DNA of 54,099 bases from Rubidibacter lacunae KORDI 51-2. GTDB taxonomy: Bacteria; Cyanobacteriota; Cyanobacteriia; Cyanobacteriales; Rubidibacteraceae. Under the pieces are notes generated by a model. It was not told the DNA's origin. It ran no database searches and saw only the letters and a program-made list of their open reading frames with translations. The stretch lies in contig NZ_ASSJ01000034.1 of the NCBI RefSeq assembly GCF_000473895.1, forward strand, positions 1 to 54,099. Reading direction: 5' to 3'. The stretch's first letter is position 1; each line of letters begins with the position of its first letter. Of the stretch, positions 27,101 to 36,100 are shown piece by piece. The position numbers and the translations under genes are program-made.

Positions 27101-30100
27101 CGATCGTCTGTTGGCGCTGGGTTTCTGGGACTACGTAGGGTTGGTTAGCGGTTAGCGCTTCCCCAGAAGGGACGGGCAGTGCTTTGCGATCGATTTTGCG
27201 GTTGGGGGTGAGGGGAAAGTCTGGCAGCCAGGTAAACCAAGCGGGAATCATATACTCCGGGAGTTGCTGGCGCAGCCATTGTTGCAATTCCGTGGCGGGC
27301 AACTCGGTCTCCCCTTGCAGGTAAGCCACGAGGGTGTCGCCATGGGCACTGACGACACCCTGAGCGATCGCGGGATGGTCGTGCAAGCAGGCTTCAATTT
27401 CTCCCAGCTCGATGCGGAAACCCCGGACTTTTACTTGGTAATCGATGCGTCCCAAATGTTGCAGTGTGCCGTCGGTACGGTAGCAAGCTAGGTCGCCAGT
27501 GCGATACATGCGCGCGCCGGGCTCGGTCGCAAACGGATCGGGCAAGAAGCGCTCCGCCGTCAAGCCCGCCCGCCCCTGATACCCCCGCGCCAACCCCAGG
27601 CCGCCGATAAATAACTCCCCGGCAACCCCAACGGGAGCTGGTTGCAACTGGGTGTCGAGGACGTAGGTTTGAGTGTTGGCAATTGGTCGTCCGATGGCAA
27701 CGGATGCGTCGTTTTGTATCTGCTGCTGCGCCGACCAAATCGTGGTTTCTGTGGGGCCGTATAGGTTCCACAACTCGGAGCCACGATCGGTCAGGGCGGC
27801 GGCCAAGTCCGGGGGCAATGCCTCGCCACCGCAAAGAATTTTCAGTCCCGGCTGCCCGTCCCAACCCGAGGCCAACAGCAAGCGCCACGAGGCGGGGGTT
27901 GCCTGCATCATTGTGGCTCGCTGTAGCAGTTGGGCGAGCTGCGCGCCATCGAGGGTAGTTTCGTGGCTGGCAAAGAGCAGCGTCGCGCCGTAGGTCAGGG
28001 GCAATAATAATTCCAGAACGGCGATGTCGAAAGACAACGATGTGACCGCCAGCAATGTGTCTTGGGGGGTAATGCCTGGCGATCGCCCGTGGGCGTTGAG
28101 GAAGTTGGCGACGGCTTGGTGGGGGATTTGGACGCCTTTGGGTTTGCCAGTGGAGCCGGACGTGTAGATCAGGTAGGCCAGTTGGGCGGGGTGGGGTGTC
28201 TGAGCGGGGTTTTCCGCCGATTGCTGGGCAATCGCATCTGTCTCGGCAAGCAGGTCGATAACGACAGGTACGCCAGCCGCCAGGGCCATCTGGGCCAAAT
28301 CGTCATTCCCTCGGACGATCGCGAGATCTGCTCCCGCATCAGTTAGGGCGTATTGCAAGCGCTCGGCAGGGTAGGCTGGGTCGAGGGGAATGTAGGCTCC
28401 GCCAGCTTTCAGGACCGCCAACAGTGCGATAAGGGTTTCGGCGGTGCGATCGAGCAGCAGACCGATGCGGGTTTCGGGTTCGACCCCGCGCGCGCGTAGA
28501 TACGCAGCCAGGCGATTGGCTCGGGCATTAAGCTCGGCGTAGGTGTAGCGTCGATCTTCGAACTCCAACGCGATCGCCTCTGGGGTCCGAGCCACCTGCG
28601 CTTCAAAGCCACCATGCATGGTGTGCCAATTCGGCAACGGCGTTTGCGTCGCGTTCCAATCCCGAATTCGCTGCCGTTCGTCTCTGTTCAGCAGCGGCAA
28701 ACGATCGATGGGCGTGTCGGGCTCAGCGATCGCGGCTGCCAATAGCCCTTGCCAATGGCGCGCCCAGCGTTCGACGGTGGTCGCATCGAAGAGATCGCAG
28801 TTGTAAACAAAGGTGCCCTGCACCCCTTGGGAACTCTCAAACAGATCCAAAAAGAGATCGAATTGGGTGGCGCCCAAGTTTGAGGCCAGAGGTGTAATTT
28901 CGAGATCCCCAGCGGAAAACGGTTGGTGGGGATCGGCCTGCAAACCAAACATCACCTGCAATAGCGGCGCGTGACTCAACGATCTCTCCGGGGCCAAGAC
29001 CTCAATTAGTTTCTCGAAGGGCAAATCTTGGCGATCGCTCGCTGCCGTTACCACCGACCGCACTTCGTCGAGGAGTTGACGGAAGCTCCATTGGGGCTGC
29101 AGCCGCACTCGCAGTGCCAGGGTGTTGATTAAAACGCCCACGAATCCTTCCGTTTGCACGCGGTTGCGATTGGCGACGGGCGTTCCCACCAGCAAATCCT
29201 GACGACCCGTGTAGCGGTAGAGCCAGGCAAAGTAGGCGGCCAAGCCGACCATGAACGTCGTGGCTTGGCTCTGGCGGCTGAAGGTTTGCAGGTGTTGGAC
29301 CAGTTCGCCATCGAGGCGCACGGCCACGCGATCGCCGCGGCCGCTCTGGCGTGCCGGACGGGGGCGATCGACGGGCAAATCCAGCACTTCTGGCACGTCC
29401 CGCAACTGCTCCTGCCAAAAATCGAGCAGTCCAGTCAACTTCTCGCCCTGCAGTTGTTCGCGCTGCCAAACGGCATAGTCGGCGTATTGGATAGCGAGGG
29501 ATGGCAAGCTGGCGGGCTGCGATCGTACCTGGGCTTCGTAAAGCTGGACCAGCTCGCGAATTAAAACGCCCAAGGACCAACCATCGGCAATGATGTGATG
29601 GATGTTGAATAGCAGGACGTGGTATTCCGGGGCCAGGCGTAACAGCGTCGCGCGCAGCAACGGCCCGTAGGCCAAGTCGAAGGGTTCCCGCGCCGCTGCG
29701 ACGGCCAGCCGCTCGACTTCGGCATCCCGAACGGCCCCATCCAAGTGCTGCAGATCTGTCACCGGCAAATCGATTTCCAATTCCGGCAAAATCTTTTGCA
29801 GGGGTTCGCTCGCGGCATTCGGGACAAAGACCGTCCGTAGGGGCTCGTGGCGATCGCCCAAGGCCTGGAAGCTTTGGAGTAAGGCCTCTACCTGCAGCGG
29901 TCCCGCAAGACGCACGGCCGCCGGAACGTTGTAAACGGGACTATCCGGATCTAGCTCGTGCAACCACCACAACCGTTGCTGGGCAAAAGATACCGGTAGC
30001 GGTTGCTCCCGAGACTGGGTGGGGATAGCTGGCTTAGTGGGATTTTTCCGCACGCGCTTGGTCAAGCGCGCCAGTTGCTCGGGGGAGAGTTGGGAAATCC

Positions 30101-30119
30101 GCTTGGCAAAATCGGTCAT
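24174..30119 (-). CDS. Gene 4: NRPS, C-A(Gly)-PCP-C-A(front half only, beta-Ala type)-PCP lacking Ser
   Basis: This is a 1981-residue protein. Module 1: C with HHIIADG near 176; A with STGKPKG near 653 and pocket D-I-L-Q-L-G-L-I-W (glycine); PCP LGGHS near 1030. Module 2: C with HHIISDG near 1229; an A domain with A1-A5 present (STGKPKG near 1706, SFVDSVWEFF near 1750, LYGSSEVSADV near 1850), whose pocket V-D-W-V-V-S-L-A-D closely follows the beta-alanine signature. The sequence then jumps to a carrier-like end: motifs A6-A10 are missing, and the carrier motif reads DDNFFEVGGNNYLS near 1922, Asn in place of the phosphopantetheine serine. So module 2 has no functional carrier here and half an A domain; the complementary pieces are in gene 6. 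The ATG overlaps the gene 3 stop (ATGA). Confidence 0.92.
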   Translation of the reverse strand: MTDFAKRISQLSPEQLARLTKRVRKNPTKPAIPTQSREQPLPVSFAQQRLWWLHELDPDSPVYNVPAAVRLAGPLQVEALLQSFQALGDRHEPLRTVFVPNAASEPLQKILPELEIDLPVTDLQHLDGAVRDAEVERLAVAAAREPFDLAYGPLLRATLLRLAPEYHVLLFNIHHIIADGWSLGVLIRELVQLYEAQVRSQPASLPSLAIQYADYAVWQREQLQGEKLTGLLDFWQEQLRDVPEVLDLPVDRPRPARQSGRGDRVAVRLDGELVQHLQTFSRQSQATTFMVGLAAYFAWLYRYTGRQDLLVGTPVANRNRVQTEGFVGVLINTLALRVRLQPQWSFRQLLDEVRSVVTAASDRQDLPFEKLIEVLAPERSLSHAPLLQVMFGLQADPHQPFSAGDLEITPLASNLGATQFDLFLDLFESSQGVQGTFVYNCDLFDATTVERWARHWQGLLAAAIAEPDTPIDRLPLLNRDERQRIRDWNATQTPLPNWHTMHGGFEAQVARTPEAIALEFEDRRYTYAELNARANRLAAYLRARGVEPETRIGLLLDRTAETLIALLAVLKAGGAYIPLDPAYPAERLQYALTDAGADLAIVRGNDDLAQMALAAGVPVVIDLLAETDAIAQQSAENPAQTPHPAQLAYLIYTSGSTGKPKGVQIPHQAVANFLNAHGRSPGITPQDTLLAVTSLSFDIAVLELLLPLTYGATLLFASHETTLDGAQLAQLLQRATMMQATPASWRLLLASGWDGQPGLKILCGGEALPPDLAAALTDRGSELWNLYGPTETTIWSAQQQIQNDASVAIGRPIANTQTYVLDTQLQPAPVGVAGELFIGGLGLARGYQGRAGLTAERFLPDPFATEPGARMYRTGDLACYRTDGTLQHLGRIDYQVKVRGFRIELGEIEACLHDHPAIAQGVVSAHGDTLVAYLQGETELPATELQQWLRQQLPEYMIPAWFTWLPDFPLTPNRKIDRKALPVPSGEALTANQPYVVPETQRQQTIAAQFAAVLDLPPERVGLHANFFDLGGHSLLATQLISRLRQAFGVEIPLKVLFEATTVADLDRAIAALEQSQTARQALPAIVPLPATERDPANLPLSFAQQRLWFLDRFEGGSATYNIPGSFRIEGVADLDAMQQALDALVARHESLRTYFPLRDGSDSAVQCVLPHLHVPLEIVSAVDLDCIPEDWLIRQTQQPFDLATGPLLRVKVIQLAPNENILSVVMHHIISDGWSSGIFIREIITLYQGYRTGESTELAPLPVQYADYGVWQRQWLEGEVLERQLNYWQQQLAGVPALLELPTDYPRPARRSFQGRVQNIALPPELTAAVKTLAQQQEVTPFMVLLTAFQLLLARYSAQQDIVVGSPIANRNHPEVEGLIGFFVNTLALRTTIDPTATVADLLQQVRHTALDAYAHQDVPFERIIEAVAAERTLAHTPLFQVMFILQNVPTASLELEGITLTPLEVETVAAKFDVTLSLQEGDRGFSGRWEYDSELFTAETIARMATHFEMLLRSMVADVRQPVATLPMLTSRERQQILTDWNNTAVDYPLDNCIHQLFEYQADRTPEAIAAIYGAESINYFTLNARANRLAHALQEFGVKPGILVGLCVERSLDALVSVLGILKAGGAYVPLDPSYPPERLEYMLANSQVPFLITQNAIADRLPEHQAKTVCLDTDWTSKIQPHSTENPTSEVTPDSVAYVIYTSGSTGKPKGVQGLHQGTVNRLYWMWTTYPFEPNERCCQKTSLSFVDSVWEFFGGLLQGIPTVIIPAETVKDPPHLIDTLSTHQISRIVLVPSLLRAILETGSELKDKLPHLKYWVTSGETLETNLCKEFYDKIPNSFLINLYGSSEVSADVTHHETWHSKVDPSPIELASVEFPDSSVRGRLTEPQQPEEKALAEIWKDVLQLEWVGIDDNFFEVGGNNYLSNLTIERLHYLFGIPLPRESLYRAPTIRELVKLLKEHEPEPGKVATIARILQQL

Positions 30120-33100
30120 GTTTGCTCCCCTCCTTCGGTTTCCAACTCGTCGAGCAGATCCCCGTCAATTTGCTCGGCCAAGGCTTGGGCGACGGCTAAG
30201 GCCAAGGCAGCGACGGTAGGCTCGGCAAACAACGCTTGCAGCGACACCTCAACGCCAAAGGTTTCCCGGACGCGGGCCATCACCTGGGTTGCTACTAGCG
30301 AATCGCCGCCGAGCTCGAAGAAATTATCTTCTACCCCCAATTCCGTCACGCCCATCGCCTCTATCCAGATGGCCAAAATCGCTTCTTCCAGGGGATTGCG
30401 CGGTGCCACAATCTCTCGGGCAGTCTCCGTTTTCGGCCAGAGCGCTGCTAGGGCCTGGCGATCGACTTTGCCATTCCCTGACAAGGGCATCGCCTCTAGG
30501 GGCAAGAAGCGGGGAGGCACCATGTAGCTCGGCAGGTGCTGGGCCAAAAAGTCTTGGAGCGGCTTGGCTTGGAACCCCCGAACCGTTGTCGGTCCCTGGG
30601 CCATCAACACGTCAAAGCCCAACCAGTCGGCGAAGGTGCCGGTTTGGGGAAGCAGCTGTACCTTGGAGAAGCCGTGGGTTTGCAGGGCTTCGGTCCATTG
30701 CTGCCGCGAGAGCAGCGGGTGTTTGGGACGCAAGCTCAGATCGATCGCGCGATCGAAACCTTGCTGCAGGCCCATGGTCAGATCGAAGGGAGGATGGAAT
30801 TGAGTTTCTTCCAAAATTAGTAAGATGCCGCCGGGCCGCAGCAAGCGCCGCAGATGGGTCAGGGTCTCGGCAATATCGCGGGTAGCATGGAGGACGCTCG
30901 AGGCCACGATCGCATCGTAGGCATGGCAGGTATACCCTTGAGCTTCGGGAGCCACTTCCAAATTCAACAGGCGGTGTTCCAGGAACGAGTAAGCCTCAAA
31001 CTCCTTTCGTGCCCGTTGTAAGAAGTAAGCGGAAATGTCCGTGAAGCAGTAGCGAATCCCCTCCGCAGGCAAACGGGGCAGGATGTGCCGCGTTGTAGAA
31101 CCGATGCCCGCACCCACCTCAAGAATATGCAGGGGCTCGCCCGCCCGCATCTGTACCCAATGGACGAGGGCGTCGGCAATCAGCTCGTTGCAGCCGACAA
31201 ATTGCTTTTCATAGACCTCGGGGATCTCCTGGGCGGTGTAGATTTCGGCTGAATGCTGGCGTTCTGCAAGCAAGTCCGCGAGATTTTCCACCGTTCGCAA
31301 TAGCAAATCTGTGGAAGCGGGGCTCAAATCCATGGCGGCAGCGGCTCCTGCACGCACGCGTTCGATCGCCTCTGGCTCTATGGCTGTCGGCAGCGATCGC
31401 GCCGCAAAACGTTGGCCCTCCCGCACGCACCAACCTTCTTCAGCGAGTTGTTCGCAGGCCCGTTGCAACCACTGTTGGTAGCGCGGCAAAATTTGGCCGC
31501 GTTGGCGCAGTTGCTCCACATTTAGAGCCTGCCCGTCGTTGGGGAAAACGCCCAGTTTGTGGAGAGCAACTCCAGCGCCTTGGCGGTACAGCGCCTGAAG
31601 ATGGGTCGCAAACGCATGGAATTCCGTCAGATCCTGGGGTTGCGTGCGGGTGCGGGCACTTTCAAGGCCAGCTGCCACCAGTTGCTCCCAAAGTGATGCC
31701 GCACTGTCCAGGGATTCCCAGGGAAATACGGTGGTTTCGACAGTAGCTTCGACAGTGCTCTGGGTCGGGGTCACCAGCGCCCCTAGGTAGCGATTGCCTT
31801 CTCCTTCGCCCACGACGAGGGTTGCTGCTCGCCCGACTTCCAGATGGCGTTCGAGGGTGGATTCAATGTCCCCCAATTCGATCCGGTAGCCCCGCAGTTG
31901 GACTTGATTGTCTTCCCGACCCAGAAATTCGATCTCGCCTGATGGCAAGTGACGGCCCAGATCGCCGGTGCGGTAGAGGCGATCGCCTGTGGTGGGATGG
32001 GTGATGAAGCTGGCTGCTGTTTTCTCGGGATCTTGCCAGTAGCATTGAGCCAACCCGATGCCGCCAATGAAGAGTTCTCCCGGCACCCAGGCGGGGCAGG
32101 GTTCGAGCTGAGCGTCAAGAACGTAGAAGCTTTGGTTGGTTAGGGGCCGACCGTAGGGCACGCTTTTCCAAGCGGGGTCGATTTCCCCAATGGGATAGAA
32201 AATCGACCAAATCGAGGCCTCCGTCGCGCCACCCAAACTGACTACCTCAGCCCCAGGCCACAGCCGCCGAATTTGGCTCGGCAGGGACAGAGGAATCCAA
32301 TCGCCACTCATCATGACCAAACGCAGCGAACCCAACTCCGGCACCTCGCGATCGCCAATTTGAGTCACCAACATCTGCATCAGCGCCGGGACGGAATTCC
32401 ATACCGTCACACCATGGGCGGCAATAAGCTGCAGCCAAGTCGCCGGATCCCTAGCAGCATCGGCAGGTGGCATCACCAGCGTGCTCCCAGCCGCAATAGC
32501 TCCGAAAATGTCATACACCGACAGATCGAAGCTCAGCGAGGATAGGGAAAAAACGCGATCGGCCTCGCCAACGTTAAAACGCTGGTTGATATCCGCGAAT
32601 GTATTGACCGCACCCCGATGGTCGATCGCGACACCTTTCGGACGTCCCGTCGAACCCGAGGTGTAGATGATATACGCGAGATCGCCCGGCTGGCGGGAAA
32701 CGGAGAGAGGTGCGTCCGAGGCTTGTTGCAGTGCCGGATTGTCGAGAGCTACCACCTGCGCAAAGTCCGGCCAGGTTAGTTCTTCCTGCAAAGCTTGAAG
32801 TGTCAACACCCAGGTCGTCCCTGACTGTTCCAGCACGTCGGCGCGGCGATCGCCGGGTAAATCCGGTGCGAGGGGCACGTAGACTCCGCCAGCTGCCAAA
32901 ATGCCGTAGGCCGCCACGACTTGCTCCCAACCCTTGGGTAGCGAGATCGCCACCAGTTGACCCGGCTCGACCCCCGACACCTGCAGATGCTGGGCGACGC
33001 GGTTGCTCTCCCGGTACAGCTCGCTGTAGGTCAGGGTGCGATCGGGCGCGATAACCGCCGGTCGTTCCGGGTGTTTTGCCGAACCTACAGCCAGATCGGC

Positions 33101-36100
33101 GTGCAGTAGGCCGCTCGGGATGGGGGCAGTAGTCTGGTTGTACTCCTGTTGAAGCGTTTGCTGCCAAAGGGGAAGGTGCAGTGGGCGGGTTTGTTGCCAA
33201 GGGTTGATGTCGGCATTGGTATTGGCAGCCAATGCTTCGAGGAGCTGCCGATAGGCCGCGAACATATCCGCCACCAAGCCTTCGGGGAAGAGTTCGGCAA
33301 CGACATCCCAGTTGTAGACGAGGTCGCCGTCTTCTTCATAGACCTGGTGATCGAGCCAAACCTGAGGAGTTTGTGCCACACCAGTTACCAGCTTGCCCAG
33401 CCAATCCGTGCCAAACCCAGTCTCAGCTTGGTTCGGGGCCGTTGCCAGCAAACTGGTGAATACCACCGGCATCATTTGCGGGCGATCGCCCTGGTGTGCC
33501 ATGTCTCGCATCACTCGCAGGCCGCTGACATAGCTGTGTTCGAGGTCTTGCCAGAGTTGCTGCTGCACTGCCCGGGCGCGATCGCCAAATCCAGCGGTAT
33601 CGCGATAATCGATTGCCAGCAGGGCCAAGTTAGTGAAATCTCCCACCAGATCGCGCACCTGGGGGTGCAGGGGTAAGCGATTAAAGGTAGTTAAATTCAG
33701 GCAAAACTGGCGCTGCTTACTCCACGCAGCTAACACTTCTGCAAAGGCAGCTAAGAGCAATCCCGAGGGGGTCAAGCCCTGTTTGTTGGCCTGCTGCTGG
33801 AGTGGTTTCCAGGTCGCGGCGGGCAAACGACCGGTCAGGCGCTGGAAGTGCGGCTGAGTCACGCTTGCTGGCGCGACGGCCAGGGGTAAATCCGGCCCAG
33901 CGGGGAGGGCGTCTAGGCGCTCCTGCCAGTAGTCGCGCGAGCGCGCCTGCAAGGCGGAATCTTCTAATTCCTCCAGGGACAGGACGTAATCCCGGAAAGT
34001 TACCTCTAGGGAAGGCAAAACCGCATCAAGATCTTGGTAAAACTGTCCCCACTCTTGGCAAAGCAACTGCAGACTAGAGCCATCCACCAAGAGGTTATCA
34101 ACACTCATTAGCACCCGCAGATCCGTTGGCTCCAACCGCACCACCAATACGTCGAATAGCGGCCAAACCTCTGGATTGCGGACTTCGTGGGAGAGGCGAT
34201 CGCGGTGTTCTTGCAGTTGCTGCTCGCGCTCGGCGGCGGGCAGTTCGCTCAGGTCGAGGACCTGGATTTCATAGATAGGCACTTCGGTAAGCACCTGTTG
34301 CTGGCCTGTGGGCAATACAACCGTTCGCAGCGCATCGTGGCGGGCAATCGTGTGCTGGAAGGCTGCCTGCAGACGAGCGCAGTCCAGCCCGGGGCTCAGG
34401 TATTCGGCAAAGACATGAGCCGCGACGTTACCCAGCTCGAAGCTCGCACTTCGACCCAGCCAGTAAGCCTGCTGAATTTCATTCAGTGGGAACGGTTGGT
34501 GGCGATTATCCACATCGGGCTTTAGCTCTGGCAGGTCCACTGGAGTTGAATCCTCCAAGCCCACCACAATCCCGTCTGCCAAGGCTGCAATTGTCGGGCT
34601 GGCTAAAAATGCTGCTAGCTCAACACTGCTACCGAGGACCTTTTCGAGATCGAACTTGAGTTCGAGAGCAACGATCGAATCCAATGCCAATGCCTGCAAA
34701 GGTGTTTCTGGGGTGATGCGACCGCCTTCGACTCCAAGAGCCAAGGCCAAACGAGCCGTCAGATAAGCTGCCAGGTGGGGCGACCGCTCTTCGGGAGCCA
34801 GTTCGGTCAGGGGCTGCAAATCTGGTAGGGCAAATGGTGCTTTAGCCGATACGGAAGTTGCAGCTGCGGGTTGTAGTTGAGCCCCCTGACCTGCTGCCAC
34901 ACTCCAGTAACGCTGGCGCTGGAAAGGATAGGTGGGGAGGGGGAGGCGCTGGCGCGAATAGTCGCGATCGAACCCGCTCCAATCGACCTTTGCCCCTTGC
35001 TCATATAGGGCACTCAAGCTTCCTAGCAGGGTTTGCCAAACGGACTGACCAAGTGCCGCGCTCGCCAACCAGCACTCGTTCGGTGCCATACCGGTAGGCA
35101 TCGCGTCACTGGCTACCAAGAAGACTGGGTTTTCGAGATCCTGCGGAAGTTGGATCCCATCAGACGTCGCCCTGTCAGCCGACCGAGTGAAAAGTGTTTG
35201 TGGCTCCAAGGGTTGCCCCGTTTGGCTGCAATACAGGGGTATGGCCGTCGATTGCAGATCCGTTACCCGGGGGTGAGAGTCGCGTGCGGCCCATTGCAGA
35301 GCGCGGTCGAGGGGAACCGCCCCGGCCATCCAGGCTGCCAGTAATTCGCTTCCTGGCAACACGAGAATACCTGCAGGCTCGATCCCCCAAGAGCGCCACA
35401 GCTCCACCAGGGCTACTTGCAGGGCAAATCGCGCCACTGGCGAGGGACGTTCGTTCGGACCGAATTCAATGGGGGGCAGGTTGCCTGGACAGTCGCGGCA
35501 GCGTGCGATCGTGGATTGGAAGGCCGGTTGGGTGCGACCGAGCTGTGCCCCTAGATCCCAGAGACGATTCCACAGGTCCGCTGAGGGTACCGAAGCAACA
35601 AAGATCGGCGCGAGCCGGACCGGCAGGGCCTCGGCGGCGATCTCCACCGGGGTGGCTTCAGGTTCTGGAGTGGCTTGGAAATAGGATGCGATCGCCGCTC
35701 TCAGTTCGGTCACGCTGGCAGCTACGGCACTCCAACGATGCTGGAAGTGCGCTCGGCCTAACGCCGCCGTAAAGCAGAGATTTCCTAAGTCCACCTCGGG
35801 ATGGTTTGCTAAGTAGCGATCGTAGCGCTGCAGCAATTCCCAAAGCGCTCGTGGGGTTTTTGCCGTTAGGGGCAATAGGTGTAACGGGCGATCGCGCTCT
35901 GGTGTTGCGAGGTCTGGTATTAGTGGAGCCTCTGCCAAGATGGCGTGGGCGTTGGTGCCGCTCATGCCAAAGGAGTTCACCGCCGCCAAACGACTTCCCG
36001 CCGTGCCCGGCCAAGGTGTGAGTTGGGTTGGGATCTTGGCTGGAATGTCGTCTAAGTCGATCTCTGGATTGAGGGTTTGGAAGTGCAAATGGGCTGGCAG

